NCBI GenBank assembly: GCA_020746835.1 | Contig: JAGPNK010000004.1 | Location: forward strand, 2,108,001-2,172,000 | Source: Stachybotrys elegans | Lineage: Eukaryota; Ascomycota; Sordariomycetes; Hypocreales; Stachybotryaceae | Direction: 5' to 3' | DNA: 64,000 nucleotides | Part shown: positions 45,730 through 57,362 of the stretch, in pieces | Layout: each line of letters starts with the position of its first letter | Numbering within the stretch: the first letter of the stretch is position 1 | The notes under the pieces: generated by a model | Seen by the model: only the letters and a program-made list of their open reading frames with translations | Databases searched by the model: none | What the model was told of the DNA's origin: nothing | Position numbers and translations under genes: made by a program

Positions 45730-46258
45730 GATGCGGATGCGAGGGATTGGGATGGATAGATGCCGCTGATCAGGTGAAGCGACGATGGACGATGGTGGGG
45801 AAGCGCGGGGAACAAAGACGATGGATGGAGCGTCAATTGGGCATGTAGGGCTGGGCCGATGACGCTGCTATGCGGGAGCGGGTGTTGCGTGGTGAGTCCT
45901 CCCGACCTGTCAGAAAAATATCGGCAGGGAGAAGAATGTTTTACTTCTGGCAGGGAGGCTTGTGCAGTCGACGTGTTGCGGTCAGACTCGACACCCGCCC
46001 TTTATTTTACATAGCACCTATTTTACCATCCATTTTTACCTACCCTGGGCCATCTCAGCTCACCTCACTGTACACATATTGCCATATCTAGGCTAGCCTG
46101 CGGTCCGGCGTTGATCCGGCAGCCGCAGCATCAACACCATGATTCGACATTCTTTGTGTCCATTTGCATCACGACTTTACATGACTGTCTAGGAGCTAGG
46201 AGGAGACAGGGAAGGAAGGAGGACGATACAGACCCAACCTCAAACTACATACATCACA
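45730..46258. promoter_or_regulatory. Bidirectional promoter, ZNF830-like and MED7
   Basis: 529 bp between divergent housekeeping genes. No ORF of note and no assignable factor site. Confidence 0.5.
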
Positions 46259-47049
46259 ATGGCCGACCAGGAGCCGCTGTCGTTGGCATCCACATTCCCG
46301 AACCCTCCACCATTTTGGAAGGACTTTACACCAGATCGCACTGCCAGGATCGAGAAGCTGCGGGCAACCTACATCGAGCGCGCAGAAGCCCAGGAGCCGA
46401 ATGCGCCCCCAATAGACGAAGCTACTCTGCGCCTACCAGAGCTTCCCGAGGAGCTCATCAACCTCCAGCCTCCAGCCGAACCTGCGGATGGGCGATGGAG
46501 GGTGTTTGGTGATCAGTACATGGTATGCCGTCATTGCGCTCCATGATGAGCCTTGGACTGACTTGTCAGCTCGATGATAAACTCCCCACACTCGAAGAAC
46601 AGGGCATCACCAACCTCGCCTCCTCCGCTCCCATCGACCGCGACGCCCGCCACTACGACCGCGCCCTCGAGCTCAAACGCCTCGCCAAGTCGCTGCTCCT
46701 CAACTTCCACGAGCTGACCGGCACGCTGTCGCGCAATCCCTCCCACGCGGAAGCCAAGGCCGCCGATCTGCGCACGCTCTTCATCAACATGCACCACATC
46801 ATCAACGAGTACCGCCCGCACCAGGCTCGCGAGTCGGCCATCGAGATGATGCAGGACCACCTCGACCGCACGCGCAGCGAGACAATCGCCATACGCACGC
46901 AGGTAGACCGCGCGAGGAGGGTGTTGGAGGGACTGGGCAGCTTGACGATACAGGAGGAGGGGAAGAAGGTGGAGGAGAAGAAGGATGAGGATTGGAGTGT
47001 CGTTGAGGAGCGGGAGGCTTGGCTGGAGGTTGATGCGCCCGTTGGTTGA
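46259..47049 (+). CDS. med7: Mediator complex subunit Med7
   Basis: Exons 46259-46522 and 46570-47049; 247 residues. The N-terminal FPNPPPFWKDFTPDRTARIEKL is the Med7 proline-rich signature that binds Med31. After the intron come TLEEQGI, ELKRLAKSLLLNFHELTGTLSRNPSHAEAKAADLRTLFINMHHIINEYRPHQARE, the helical core that pairs with Med21. A C-terminal coiled coil and Glu/Lys-rich tail complete it. It works in the nucleus in the Mediator middle module, linking activators to RNA polymerase II. Splice junction ATG-GTATGC / TCAG-CTC is in frame. Confidence 0.95.
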
Positions 47050-47643
47050 GCAGACCATGGATCACAATCGAAGAGGAAGAAAGAATGGTCGCATCCACAA
47101 ATGATGCTTCGGCTGGAGCAAGTCCGGCCTCAGTTGCTGCGACATCACCTGCCGTCAGGGCTTCTATCGCTGACGCAAGAAACCCGAAGGCCTGCTGAAG
47201 CTCTTCCGAGCTCTTCCGCAGTCCGCATTTGCCTCAGACGTATCCCTATTCAGCATGCGGCAGCAGGTTATTGCGCAAAAAGTCAAGACCTGTCATTGAG
47301 GACAGGCAAAGAATGCTGTTTCGCATCACATTCACAACATAGATACCCCTTGAACAGCCACAATCTTATTATCTTATCTAATCTGGCATTTGTTACTTCA
47401 CTGCGATTCTCCAATTCCTACTGGGTCTGTCCGATTTTGTTGCTTGCTCAGCCTCCAAGGCCGACTGGAAGGCTGACTGCATGCAATGCAATTTGGCGAC
47501 CAATCAGACGTGATACTGAGTTGGACAGCTGCATCCCCTCATTCTACGCAAGCAGCCCCGAGCGCCATTTTTACCTTCTTCGACTTTGACTCAAGCTACT
47601 AAATCATAGGCTGCTTTCCCATCCCAAACAAAAACGGCCGACC
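47050..47643. other. Intergenic between MED7 and the ankyrin gene
   Basis: About 590 bp. A 162-codon ORF (47101-47589) has no domain, is Arg/Ser/Leu-rich and looks random. Confidence 0.4.
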
Positions 47644-50600
47644 ATGGCAGAGCTCGTGGGCTTGGTCAGCGGTGCGGCAGGCCTGACGTCTCTTGCCATC
47701 ACCATGGCCAGCGGAGCCGACAAGCTGAGAAAGGCCTACAACAAATCCGGTGTGTTGCCAGACGAGGTCAAAGCATTGGCAGAGGACGTCGACTTTCTCC
47801 GATCCAGCCTCGATGGGCTCACCAGGGTCCAAACCTCCACTTCCAGTGAATCGCCGGAACTCATATATTGCAGGAACCGCCTACAGGCTGTGGCAAGTGC
47901 ACTCAACGGCATACCAAATATTGTCAGCCAGGAACCCGTAGCTGGTAAGACCAAGGAACAGCTTACGCGATTGAAGAGAATGCGACATTACAAGGCTCTT
48001 GATGACATCAAGGTGCTCGTTGTCGATGCCAAACAAAGCATCACTCTGTCAGTAGCTATCCAGTGCAGCGGAAGGAAGCAAGCTGACTCGACCCAGAGCA
48101 ATTCTCTGCCATAGGCTAAAGACTATGCCCTTGCCATTGCTGGATTCTCCAACTACGCCAGAGGCTGATGGGGCGCAACCAAACCCCATTGTTGCCAACA
48201 CGACTGGTCAAATTTTACAAGATGACAGTCATATCCACTACATGGTGCTCCCACGCAGGCGATCGATGCCGAGCTTATGCACGAGGAGAGGCTGCACGTG
48301 CCGTTGCCATACCACGGGAATGGTCACAAATCGATTCTGGTCATTTGAGTACACTCCCCTGTCCATAATGCTGGGAAACTGTGACGATCGAAAATGCAAT
48401 GGACGGCGATATCGCATTTCCTTCCGAGTCGCCATGTCGCAATTAGGGCTGCCTTGGGCCGTCACAGCAGGCTTCACCATGCAGTCTGAAGCCAGAGGAC
48501 TTTCTCTATATCCTTCTTTGAACGCCCAGAGAGTTGTCAAATACACTTCTCCGGGCTTCAAGCTGTTACACGAGCTAAAATGGCACATCATTGAAATCGA
48601 CGAATTCGTCGTCCGTTTCAGAGAATTGTGGCGAAATAACCCTGGGATGAAATACCACGTCAACCCGGCTGGGCAAGGGTATATTGAGGTACTTCCTGCC
48701 CCCTCTCCTGAGTATGAGATTCAACCAAGGATATGCCTATTGATTTTGATGACTACCAGTATCTTTTAAAGTGTGACGGAGCCACTCCGTCTTGGTGCAA
48801 ACTAGGAGATGAACTAAAGTTTGCTCAACTTCTTGATGTGCTTGTTAGAGAGTTTGATATGACCGAGGCGCTAGAAAATGCGAAGCGAGTACTCCCACTC
48901 TATGAACTCCAGCTTCATTGGACTTATGTCACCCGGAGGACTGAGCTAACTTGAGCCCATGGAGATGCAGTATCATGTATTGCTCGATCAGCTTCGGGAC
49001 CAAGAACTCGCGCGAGACGAAGAGAGCAGTCCTGGATAAAATGATCGAGCTTGGCTACTGTCCCGGAGACCCGAACCCAAGAGACTGGCCGTTGGGGGAA
49101 ACGACCTTACTTACAGCCTCCCCATTAACCGTTTTGGATCCATGTCAGCAACTGGAATCCCACTGTCAAAAATGATATTTGCTGATCCATCTGGCAGATT
49201 TTGGAGGCACGTCAGCGTTTCAGTACGACATTATAAACAGGCCGGATAAAGCATTGAAGACACTGCGCCGAAGCAGCGATTTCGATCAGAGCACAAATTT
49301 CCTAGGTCAGACGCCACTGCACATTGCAGTGGCCGAGCAAGAAAGCCTTGTCTTGCCGTTGCTGAAGGCTGGCCATCCAGTGGACGCTCGATCTTTCCAT
49401 GGCTTGACCCCGTTGGATTACGCTGCTATGACGGGGAACATTGAGGTTGCCCAGCATCTAATAAGGCACGGGGCCAGCCTCACTGACAATGGTCGAAAAC
49501 TGTTCCAACTAGCACTGGACCACAACCAAGCGCACTTCCCGTTGGAGGTCATTGATCACGTCAAAAATAAAAGCCCATTAGGCTCGAAGTTTCCGTCCGA
49601 GCTTGCTGAATCATGCTGCGATCTTATTGCCGTGTTAAACATTTTCGGTCACTCGAATGAGCAGAGTGCCTTGGCATTGGAGGCTATTCTACCACTTCTT
49701 CGAGATATCGACATCAAGCTGGGGCCTGATGATCAGTTTGTCAATGAAAATCTTTGCCACATCGGAAATTCTCGTCGCTTCGCCATAGCAGGTGGTAACA
49801 CTAACCACCTGCTGCATTACAATTGGCCAGTTAGGTTGGCTAACATGATTATGGAGCGTGGCTACTCGAATCTCAACGCCAGGAACAGAACGGGGGCTAC
49901 TGCTCTCATGTACGCCGCCAGCAATGGCCAGATAGAGCTCGTCACTTACTATATATCCCAGGGAGCAGACATCAGCCTTCAGGATGAGATGGGCTGGAAT
50001 GCTCTGGATTACGCTCTTAGAGCATGGGCTGAACGTGGCAGCAGTGGTACCTCCGCGTTCCCAGCCCTACAGCAGGTTGTTGATGTACTACTAAGCGCAG
50101 GGCTGAATCCTGGTCACCCAACTCAAGGCCTCAACTTCTGCTCTTCCCTACGAACATCCTTTTTCTGTTTTCTGTCTTGCCATCTCGACCATAGCATGAG
50201 ATGGTATTCATTCTTTGACGTCGCCACAGAGTGGCTGTCTTTATTGAAAAGTATGGACAAAAAGAATCTGGCTAAACTCACACTCCTTTCTCTTCTCAAG
50301 CGTGGGCGCACTTATCTGAGGAGAGACGATGACACCTACTGTTTCTGTCAGCGTTCGGAATCCGAAATATGTGGGATTTGGACAACAGAAGACGGGAAAG
50401 AGATCGATTTTGCGACACTATCTGTCGATGAACTCACGGAACAATGGATGCACCAACTGCTTGAGTATCACTTGTCTTTTCTTCAAACGAAAGGCGTGGT
50501 CAAGACTTGGTCATCAATTCTCGATGAGTGGGATGGAACCACAATTCGATACCCACGTATGCGTATGGTAGGTTGTATATGAGGCAAACATGTCAGAGTA

Positions 50601-51095
50601 TCATGGTATACTGATCTGTATCTTTAGTGGCCCGGTTTCACTGTTACCATGGACATTGAAAGGGATAGGTTTCATGTCACCCATCTGGCCCATCTGGTGA
50701 TACCGCTGATCGCCCTTGTTCGTATCGCTGTATTACTTCAACTGGACTGGAGCAGGTGGAAAAGCAAGGACTGGAGTGATCGCAATGCATCACTATTGTC
50801 ATTGGTCGGGGTTCCGATTAGCGGTAGTTTTGGAGGTCAATTGGACCCGCAAGATGGGAGCAAATCTCTTGATGACAAGGTGCAGCAGGTATATGACAGG
50901 CGACTGCGCTGGATACTCGCTATCCAGGACGCCATGAACATCCCACTAGGTTATCTTGTCAAAGGTATGAGGAATGGACTTTACCACACCCTCGAATGGA
51001 TGCACGGTTTGGAGGGACAATCCATATTCGAGAAGGTCGATGAGGTGATGGAGCAATTTCATGAATCGAGGTCACGCCTCCTCTTGGGACGATAG
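47644..51095 (+). CDS. Ankyrin-repeat protein with NLR-type fungal N-terminal domain
   Basis: Best model: 47644-48047, 48115-48688, 48760-~48888, ~48971-49143, 49198-50567, 50628-51095. The first ~130 residues (MAELVGLVSGAAGLTSLAITMASGADKLRKAY ... VKALAEDVDFLRSSLDGL) are the helical N-terminal domain seen at the front of fungal STAND/NLR and ankyrin proteins. A Cys-rich middle follows (CTRRGCTCRCHTTG, NCDDRKCNGRRY). Ankyrin repeats include NFLGQTPLHIAVAEQESLVLPLLKAG, SFHGLTPLDYAAMTGNIEVAQHLIRHG and RTGATALMYAASNGQIELVTYYISQGADI. There is no NACHT P-loop. Two introns use unusual GTCAGY donors. Between 48889 and 49143 two frames both look coding and no single splice satisfies both, so this allele may be damaged or the join misjudged. 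Likely allorecognition/defence receptor class (inference). Confidence 0.7.
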
Positions 51096-52266
51096 TTCAA
51101 GCTGTTTGGCAGATAATTGTGAACGCAGAATCGAAAGACTGGGAGTTGTGTTGGATAAGCTGGCAAGAAATTTAAGTGAGTACGTCTTGCTTCTGGCACC
51201 TTCTGTCCTGCTAAGACCAAGAAGTCCTAACCAAACATGGAAATTCCGGCCAGAACAATATTTGCAATATACGCTATCATAGCCAGTCAGGAGCTTTGAA
51301 CCCGTGCGCCATTCGTTTGCACAGCAGAGTAAGCGCCTGCCGAGGACCGTTCGAACGACTGACGCGATCAAACTCATGCAGGGCGTTAGATGCTGGCTAA
51401 GAACGACCCGGTGGTAAGGCCTCGCATCTTGGGGGTTGCATAATCACGTATGATATGAGCTTTATTTCGATATATCAGGTCGGTATTTGACCGAGAAAGT
51501 ACACGGTGTACGGTGAACCAACATACACGGGGTATGAGGGCCTGGAGGTCGGCCTGAGGCCGAATGTGACCCTTCCAAATTAGACAACCGATTTTAGATC
51601 CATTGACCAGGCGCTTAGAAGTGGATTTATTCATCTGCCGTTGATCGCGGCGGTGCTGATTGGCCGAGAGTATGCCGACGAACCAACAGCTCGGCACATC
51701 CCCTGTCCTTGACCACCACCTTCCTCTAGCATTATGTGCGAAGAACCAACACTGTTCCAAATTTCGCTCAGATCCACGCCATGAGAGCCGGGAGGCAGCA
51801 CCGAACCCACCGCTTCCAGGACGCGGCCCTTGCTGGCGTTCCTGGACCCGTAGGCTTGGATACGCGCTGGACGAGGATGTAGGCGCTGCGAACGCCTGCA
51901 CGGCGACTACGGCCGTAGGTGAAGGCCAACAAGAGATCGGTGGGAGACGGGTTTGGCCTATCGGTGATGGCGTTTAAAAATATACTAAGCGAGCTTGGCC
52001 GTGGGGCTGGTTCAGCGCTTGAGATGCCCAGAGTGAGGTTGGCGATGCTAGCCAACATTGATATGGTGACTGTGAGTTGGTTTGGGTATAAGTAGCGAGG
52101 TCGGTGCTACCCTTCCCCGTATTTCCAGACCAAGCCATTCACCATCATCTTCTGCTACATTTCATCACGCTGTCAACTTCACAAACCCTCGCCGACCCAA
52201 GCGTCTACTTCTTCAACCGCCCACCACAGTTTTCTCCTTTGTCCCAACCCGAACCTCGCCACCACA
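51096..52266. other. Intergenic upstream of FIG1; no supported gene
   Basis: 1.17 kb. Minus-strand ORFs at 51386-51901 and 51768-52058 begin plausibly (MLASIANLTLGISS) but end quickly and have no domain. I treat them as unlikely. It holds the FIG1 promoter. Confidence 0.4.
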
Positions 52267-53230
52267 ATGAGTAGGTTCAAATTATTATTTAGCTCGACCG
52301 TTTACTAATGTTGGGGCAAGACTTCAGACTGATCAGACTTGCTGGGCTAATTGCTCTGCCAATCGCAATTTTTGTATTATATGGTGAGAAATCATGGCAC
52401 GATTCCATGCCCTCCCCACGCGCTGACATTGGACTACAGTTCTGGCTTTGACGGGCTGCGTGTCCAACAGCCCCGGCTTGCCAAGCATCTTCCTTGTCGC
52501 CTTGGAGGTGAACAACAGCACTGAACTTCGAGTGGGCTATTTCGGTACGTTAGACTCTTCTGACAGCTTGAAGCAGCCGGCATCGCGCTACGGTCTTGCA
52601 TAAATACTGATTTTATCAGGAATGTGCCTTGTTGATAACAGCACCGAAACCTGCTCGAGCGCTCCCTATTCCATCTCCTCCGAAGAGCTCAGCACCGTCC
52701 TTTTCCCCGACCTCACGCCGGAGAGCCAAGACAGCACGCTCACAACATCCACCATAACCAAGGCCCTTCAGATCCAGCGACATATATTCTTCAGCCTGAA
52801 AGTCTTCCCGGGCGCGCTCTTCTTCCTCAGCACCGTGGTGTACGCCCTGCAAGCCTATGCCAAGAGCGGAAACAGCATGGGCAGGCTTCGGCGGCTCGCC
52901 GACGGGCACTGGGCGGAGGAGATCCTCGCCGTCTCTGTCGTGCTTGCCCTCGTGAGCGCCGCGTCCGTCATGCAGACGGCGAATGCGCTCGAGTTTAGCT
53001 CTCGCGATTTGGGGGCGGGTTCGCTGGGCATCAGAGCTGGGGTTACGCTGCAGGTGCTGGGGTGGTTGGCCTTTGCATGCTCGACGATTCTTTGTGCGCT
53101 CGTCATGTATCAGCCCCCAAGTAACGACAGGTTCAGGGTTTCTGGAAAGGATAAGGTTGAGGATGGCTTCTCCTTTTCAGAGCGTCCCGGACCTCCCCCT
53201 TTCGAGGCTGCTGTAGCAGAACCATACTGA
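52267..53230 (+). CDS. fig1: Fig1-like Ca2+ regulator and membrane fusion protein
   Basis: Four exons: 52267-52274, 52328-52383, 52440-52544, 52620-53230; 259 residues. Exon 1 is only 8 bp (ATGAGTAG), but this join gives MSRLIRLAGLIALPIAIFVLYVLALTGCVS in frame. Four transmembrane helices are visible (LAGLIALPIAIFVLYVLAL, VFPGALFFLSTVVYAL, EEILAVSVVLALVSAASVM, VTLQVLGWLAFACSTILCALVM). The large extracellular loop holds PGLPSIFLVALEVN and the claudin-like signature YFGMCLVDNSTETC (G-x-C then Cys), as in Fig1. In yeast Fig1 acts in low-affinity Ca2+ influx and mating-cell fusion; in moulds it affects fusion and fruiting. A signal-like first helix is retained. It lies between two NLR-type genes. 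Confidence 0.9.
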
Positions 53231-53408
53231 GGGACTCGAAAGCCAAGCGTTTGTGAAATACCATCGCATATCTCTTATCTATAATACCGAATTTTCAAGC
53301 CATATATGAATAAACTTTCTACCGGAGCATCGAAAAGCAGGACATGCAGAGTTGGTTGACACGGATCGAATGGTGAGCCCTCCCTTCCTGGCTCCCATTG
53401 CGATGCCA

Positions 53409-56400
53409 CTACGGTCCCCGCGGTCTCCAATTGGTTGGTAGGGTCAGCCCGGATTCTTCCCAAGTAACAAACCCAAATTCTTTGCTCAGCTTCTGTGTAA
53501 GAAAGTCTAGATCCCTCTCAATAACACCAGTGCCAGTACCTTCACGAGTAATTTTGGATAGACAGTTCTCCCACTCAGCATACACCTCAGTATTTACCAA
53601 GTCTTTGCCCAAATCGTTGCTGTCGCACAGCTGGAGGAAAGCATCTTGAATAGGATGATCTGGCAGTATTTCATAGAATCGAGCTGATTCTATGTCCTCA
53701 TTCCATTGTAATGAGAAAACCAGGCGCACTGCAGCGAATGACCCTGTATATCTGGTTCGTATCTGCTGTACACGAGACAAGATATCAGGTTCCAATACAG
53801 GCAGTTTTGCTGTCATCAACCGGAATGTGCGTTCGAACATGAAGTGGAGGTTTGCTTCTGCAGCAAAGAATGTTCCTGGAAACTTGTGACGAATATTGAA
53901 CCATTCCCAGCCAAAACCATGGACAATCCTTCCCTCGTCCAGTGAATGTCTGGGTGGGGGCATGATGAGCCGCTCCCCGAAATCCCGGCATGTTTCCGCC
54001 ATTGTGAGCAGAGCCTCCAAGTCTGCGGGCTGTGGTTCTCGTCGAAAACGAGCTTCCAACCGAGCATATGACATCATCTGCGCCCAAAAGGCAGTTCGCT
54101 GATCCACAATGAACGGTTTTCTGGAGTCCACGTTTATAGTTATAGTCATGAAAGGGGCGTGGGGGTCGGCACCAGCTGAGAGCAGCGCCTGTATGCTCTC
54201 GTTAGGCACTCTAGTCCGCCACAAGAAGATCGAATTCAGAATCTTGGTAGCCATTTGCGGGCTCAAGGCCCTTAGCTGCTGCAAGACAAAATCTTGAAGC
54301 CCTTCATAGCTAGCCATGACGCTGAGGACAGTAGGTTTTGGAATACGGATGACCGAGCTTGTCCATTGAAGGTAGTTCTTTTGGTCAAAATTTTGCATCA
54401 AATGCAATATATGACGGATTTCAGATCTACCAGAGGAGCCATCATACACTTCCGGCAATAGAGTTACCAGTGTTTCGAGCATGAAAATATAACTCAAAGA
54501 CTCTCCGGTTCTTTCATGCACCAGCCGCGCCATAGCCATGTACGCCCGCACCATGTGAAACAAGGCTGCCGTGAGGGACATCTGACCGTAAGATAGGATA
54601 GTCTGGCCTGCCTCGGTATCAACTAGAAAGTCATAGGCGGTCCTGTGTATGAAGTCGACAATTGGCGTCACGGGCGCAAACTCGGGATGCTCACGCCATG
54701 GTGAGTTCTTGTTACACTTTATATCGAGAAGACCAGCACATTGGACTTGAATGCTCCTTTGCAATTTTTCGCACCTTCTTATCGCTTCATCCAGCGTCAG
54801 AAGGCACCGGTCTTCGAGGAGGTCATCCTCCAATGCGGGTTCGTTTGCAAACATCATGTGCAGCATGCACACTCCGCCCAGGATGGCCTCCAGGTCTTGC
54901 ATCCACATCTGTCCATAACGAACCATTGAAATCATGAGCAAGAGGTACCCTGCAGCTGCAGTCCGGTATATAGGCTCATCTCGATTGAGTCTTTTCCACA
55001 TGTCGGCATAAAGCTCATCAAGCTCTGGAGGTAGGGCATGCAACCGCTTTTCGATCATGTCTTCGCTGTCACCATTCTGCATGCCATCCCAAAGGCTTTT
55101 CGACGCGAGGTGGATCCAGAGAAAAGATCCTTGTGCTTTTGTCAAAAGCTCATTGATGATAGAAAAACCAAAGTATTCGGACATCTCAACATCGCTGAAG
55201 CGCTGATATAGAAAGACTCGCATGTCTGGCTTCGTCAGATCCTGCAGCTCCATAGAGCCGTATCCCGCCAGGACCCTTTTGAGGCGAGGCTCAGGCCGGC
55301 TAGAGACACAAATCTTGGTCTTTTCATTCTTGGACAGCTTTTGGATGAACTTCATGAGGGACTCAGGTCCGTTCTTGATGTCCACAAACTCATCCAGTCC
55401 ATCAATGAAGATGCACACTGAACTTGGATGAAGTCTCAATGTCAATTCCAGAAGCTCCTCCAGTTCTGGCACTGACCAGTCGTTGTAGTGTTCCTTTGAC
55501 CCTAATCTGCCAGTGGTCGGTGCAGTCATGACTAACTTAACAAGCTGCAAATTTCCATCCAGAAGCTGGTATGCCAAGGAAGTGAGAAGACCTTTCAGGT
55601 CATTCTGAGGTGCTGATCCAATTTTCCAGAAGAAATGCGTCAAAATCATGACACTAGGGCGCCAGAGCTGGAGAAGTTCCATGGTTCCCTTGTGATGCGT
55701 GACGAATTTGACCAACGTGCTTTTGCCTGAACCTGGAATACCGGAAATCCAGTACATGTCTGATTCTGTGTGCAACCAGTCCAGAAAACCCTGCCAGATG
55801 GCGTCAATTTCATGCAATTCGTTGTCGTCGCTCATACTGCGGTCACTAAGTCTTTCTGTGCCCTCTTCATCCAGGATTCGGTAAGCACCCTGGTCGTACG
55901 CCTTGAATATTCGTGTGACGGTGGCATCGCGAGGTTCCATCACCTCGTTCTCTCTTTTCTTCATTGTGCTGGATTTGAGACTCTTAAGCAGGCGATCATA
56001 CTGCTTTTGCAATGCCTCGTTTGCGTTCGCTTGACTCGTGGACTGATCGATATATGCCACGATTGCCTGCGCAGCAGTCTCAATATGGTGACGATGTTGC
56101 TGTCGAGTTGCAACATGCTCCTTGACAACCAGGTCCTGGATGTCAGTATGGCCAGCGACGATCTGCCCGATGAAATGTTGGAAGCTGGCGTCTGTCTTTC
56201 CAAAGCCTTCCTTTTGCTGGATTTCGATAGCTTTGGCCCGATAGCTGCATGACTTTAGTAAAATACGCATAGTCAGAAGTGGACAAGAATGTGTAACTTA
56301 CTAGTTCTGCTGCGTCATAATATACTGCAATGTGCTCATGTAGCCAGCGAGAGAGTGATCCAGCTCCTCGATTCTTCTATGACGAACGGTGGAAGCCAAG

Positions 56401-56714
56401 CTAGCCTTCACTGCCCGAAAGACACTTGAGCTCTTGTGATATTTCGTGATCTTCTGCATTTCAGACGCCAGCGCATCTGCTGTCTTGTTGCATTTCTCTG
56501 CCAGCGACTGAAGCTCCTTCTCCGCGGGCACAGTGCTGCTCTTGGCCTTCAAGTCTGCGGCCCACGTACGGACAGTGACCGCTTTATCCTCAAACGCAGC
56601 ATCCGGCGTCTGCTGTCCCTTGTATACTGCCATGCAGACAGAACTCGTATCACGGGCAAAGGTGATCACCTGCATCATGAGGCAGACTATGCCCAGCGCT
56701 TCGAGCCCTGACAT
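53409..56714 (-). CDS. NACHT-domain NLR-like STAND NTPase
   Basis: Exons 56714-56302 and 56244-53409; 1082 residues. The N-terminal ~250 residues are helical (MSGLEALGIVCLMMQVITFARDTSSVCMAVYKG ...) and resemble the NLR-front domains of fungal incompatibility proteins. The NACHT module has Walker A GIPGSGKST at ~306-314, Walker B VCIFIDGLDEF, and the sensor-1-like KICVSSRPEPRLKRVL. A winged-helix-like region and a long helical C-terminal half follow (LPPELDELYADMWKRL, HRTAYDFLVDTEAGQTIL); no WD40 or ankyrin repeats. This is the common fungal NACHT type with a conserved C-terminal DUF. Such proteins act as nucleotide-switched sensors in self/non-self recognition and cell death; its ligand is unknown. 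Convergent with FIG1 (178 bp apart). Confidence 0.92.
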
Positions 56715-57362
56715 GGCGAGTCACTTGTGCCGGCTACTATGCTTGGAAAGTTCCGGCGACTGGCTGGAGAGTGGAGGGGCTGGCCAGAAGATTAAGATCG
56801 CATTCAGCCTGAGTCGCTGACAAGTCTCATCATCGTGGCGGGGAAGGATGTTACGGTTCAGCAGGTGAGGGGAAGTTATGCATGATAGCAGCCAGACAAG
56901 GCAGCCAATCACATCAGACTTGAGCAGTGATCTTGGCCGGGCCTGCATAAGCAGGTATCATTGGATAATGAGACGAAAAGCACCTTGTCGTCTGCCTTGG
57001 CTGATCGGCAAGGCTGACATGACTTTATTCAAACATTGACTGGTGATTAACCAGCTTGTAAACCCTACAGAAGACCTCGGTCGACACATATAAGTACTTC
57101 ACTTACCCCTCCGTAAGCCTTATGTATCGAAATTAGCCGTAATACCTGTGTCATTCCCTCACCACCCAGCGAACTCCACCGTGTCACAGATAGCGCAATG
57201 CGAGGAAAACGGATCAAACGGCCGGAGGCGGTCCTCCTAAGACCAGCGTCCCCCGGGGCAGGGGAAGCTCAGCAAGCCCTAAAGCCCTCATGGAGGAACC
57301 CAAATGGCCATGATACTTTGCAACCCAGGCACCGGTACACGCAGTATTTGGATATTTCTCTG
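56715..57362. other. Divergent promoter between NLR gene and orphan TM gene
   Basis: About 650 bp. The plus frame is open from 57198, so an earlier start for the next gene is possible; otherwise no feature. Confidence 0.4.

Noticed and set aside
51386..52058. Minus-strand ORFs beginning MLASIANLTL and MQAFAAPTSS
   Set aside because: Too short, no domain, no supporting splice pattern; likely promoter DNA of FIG1.
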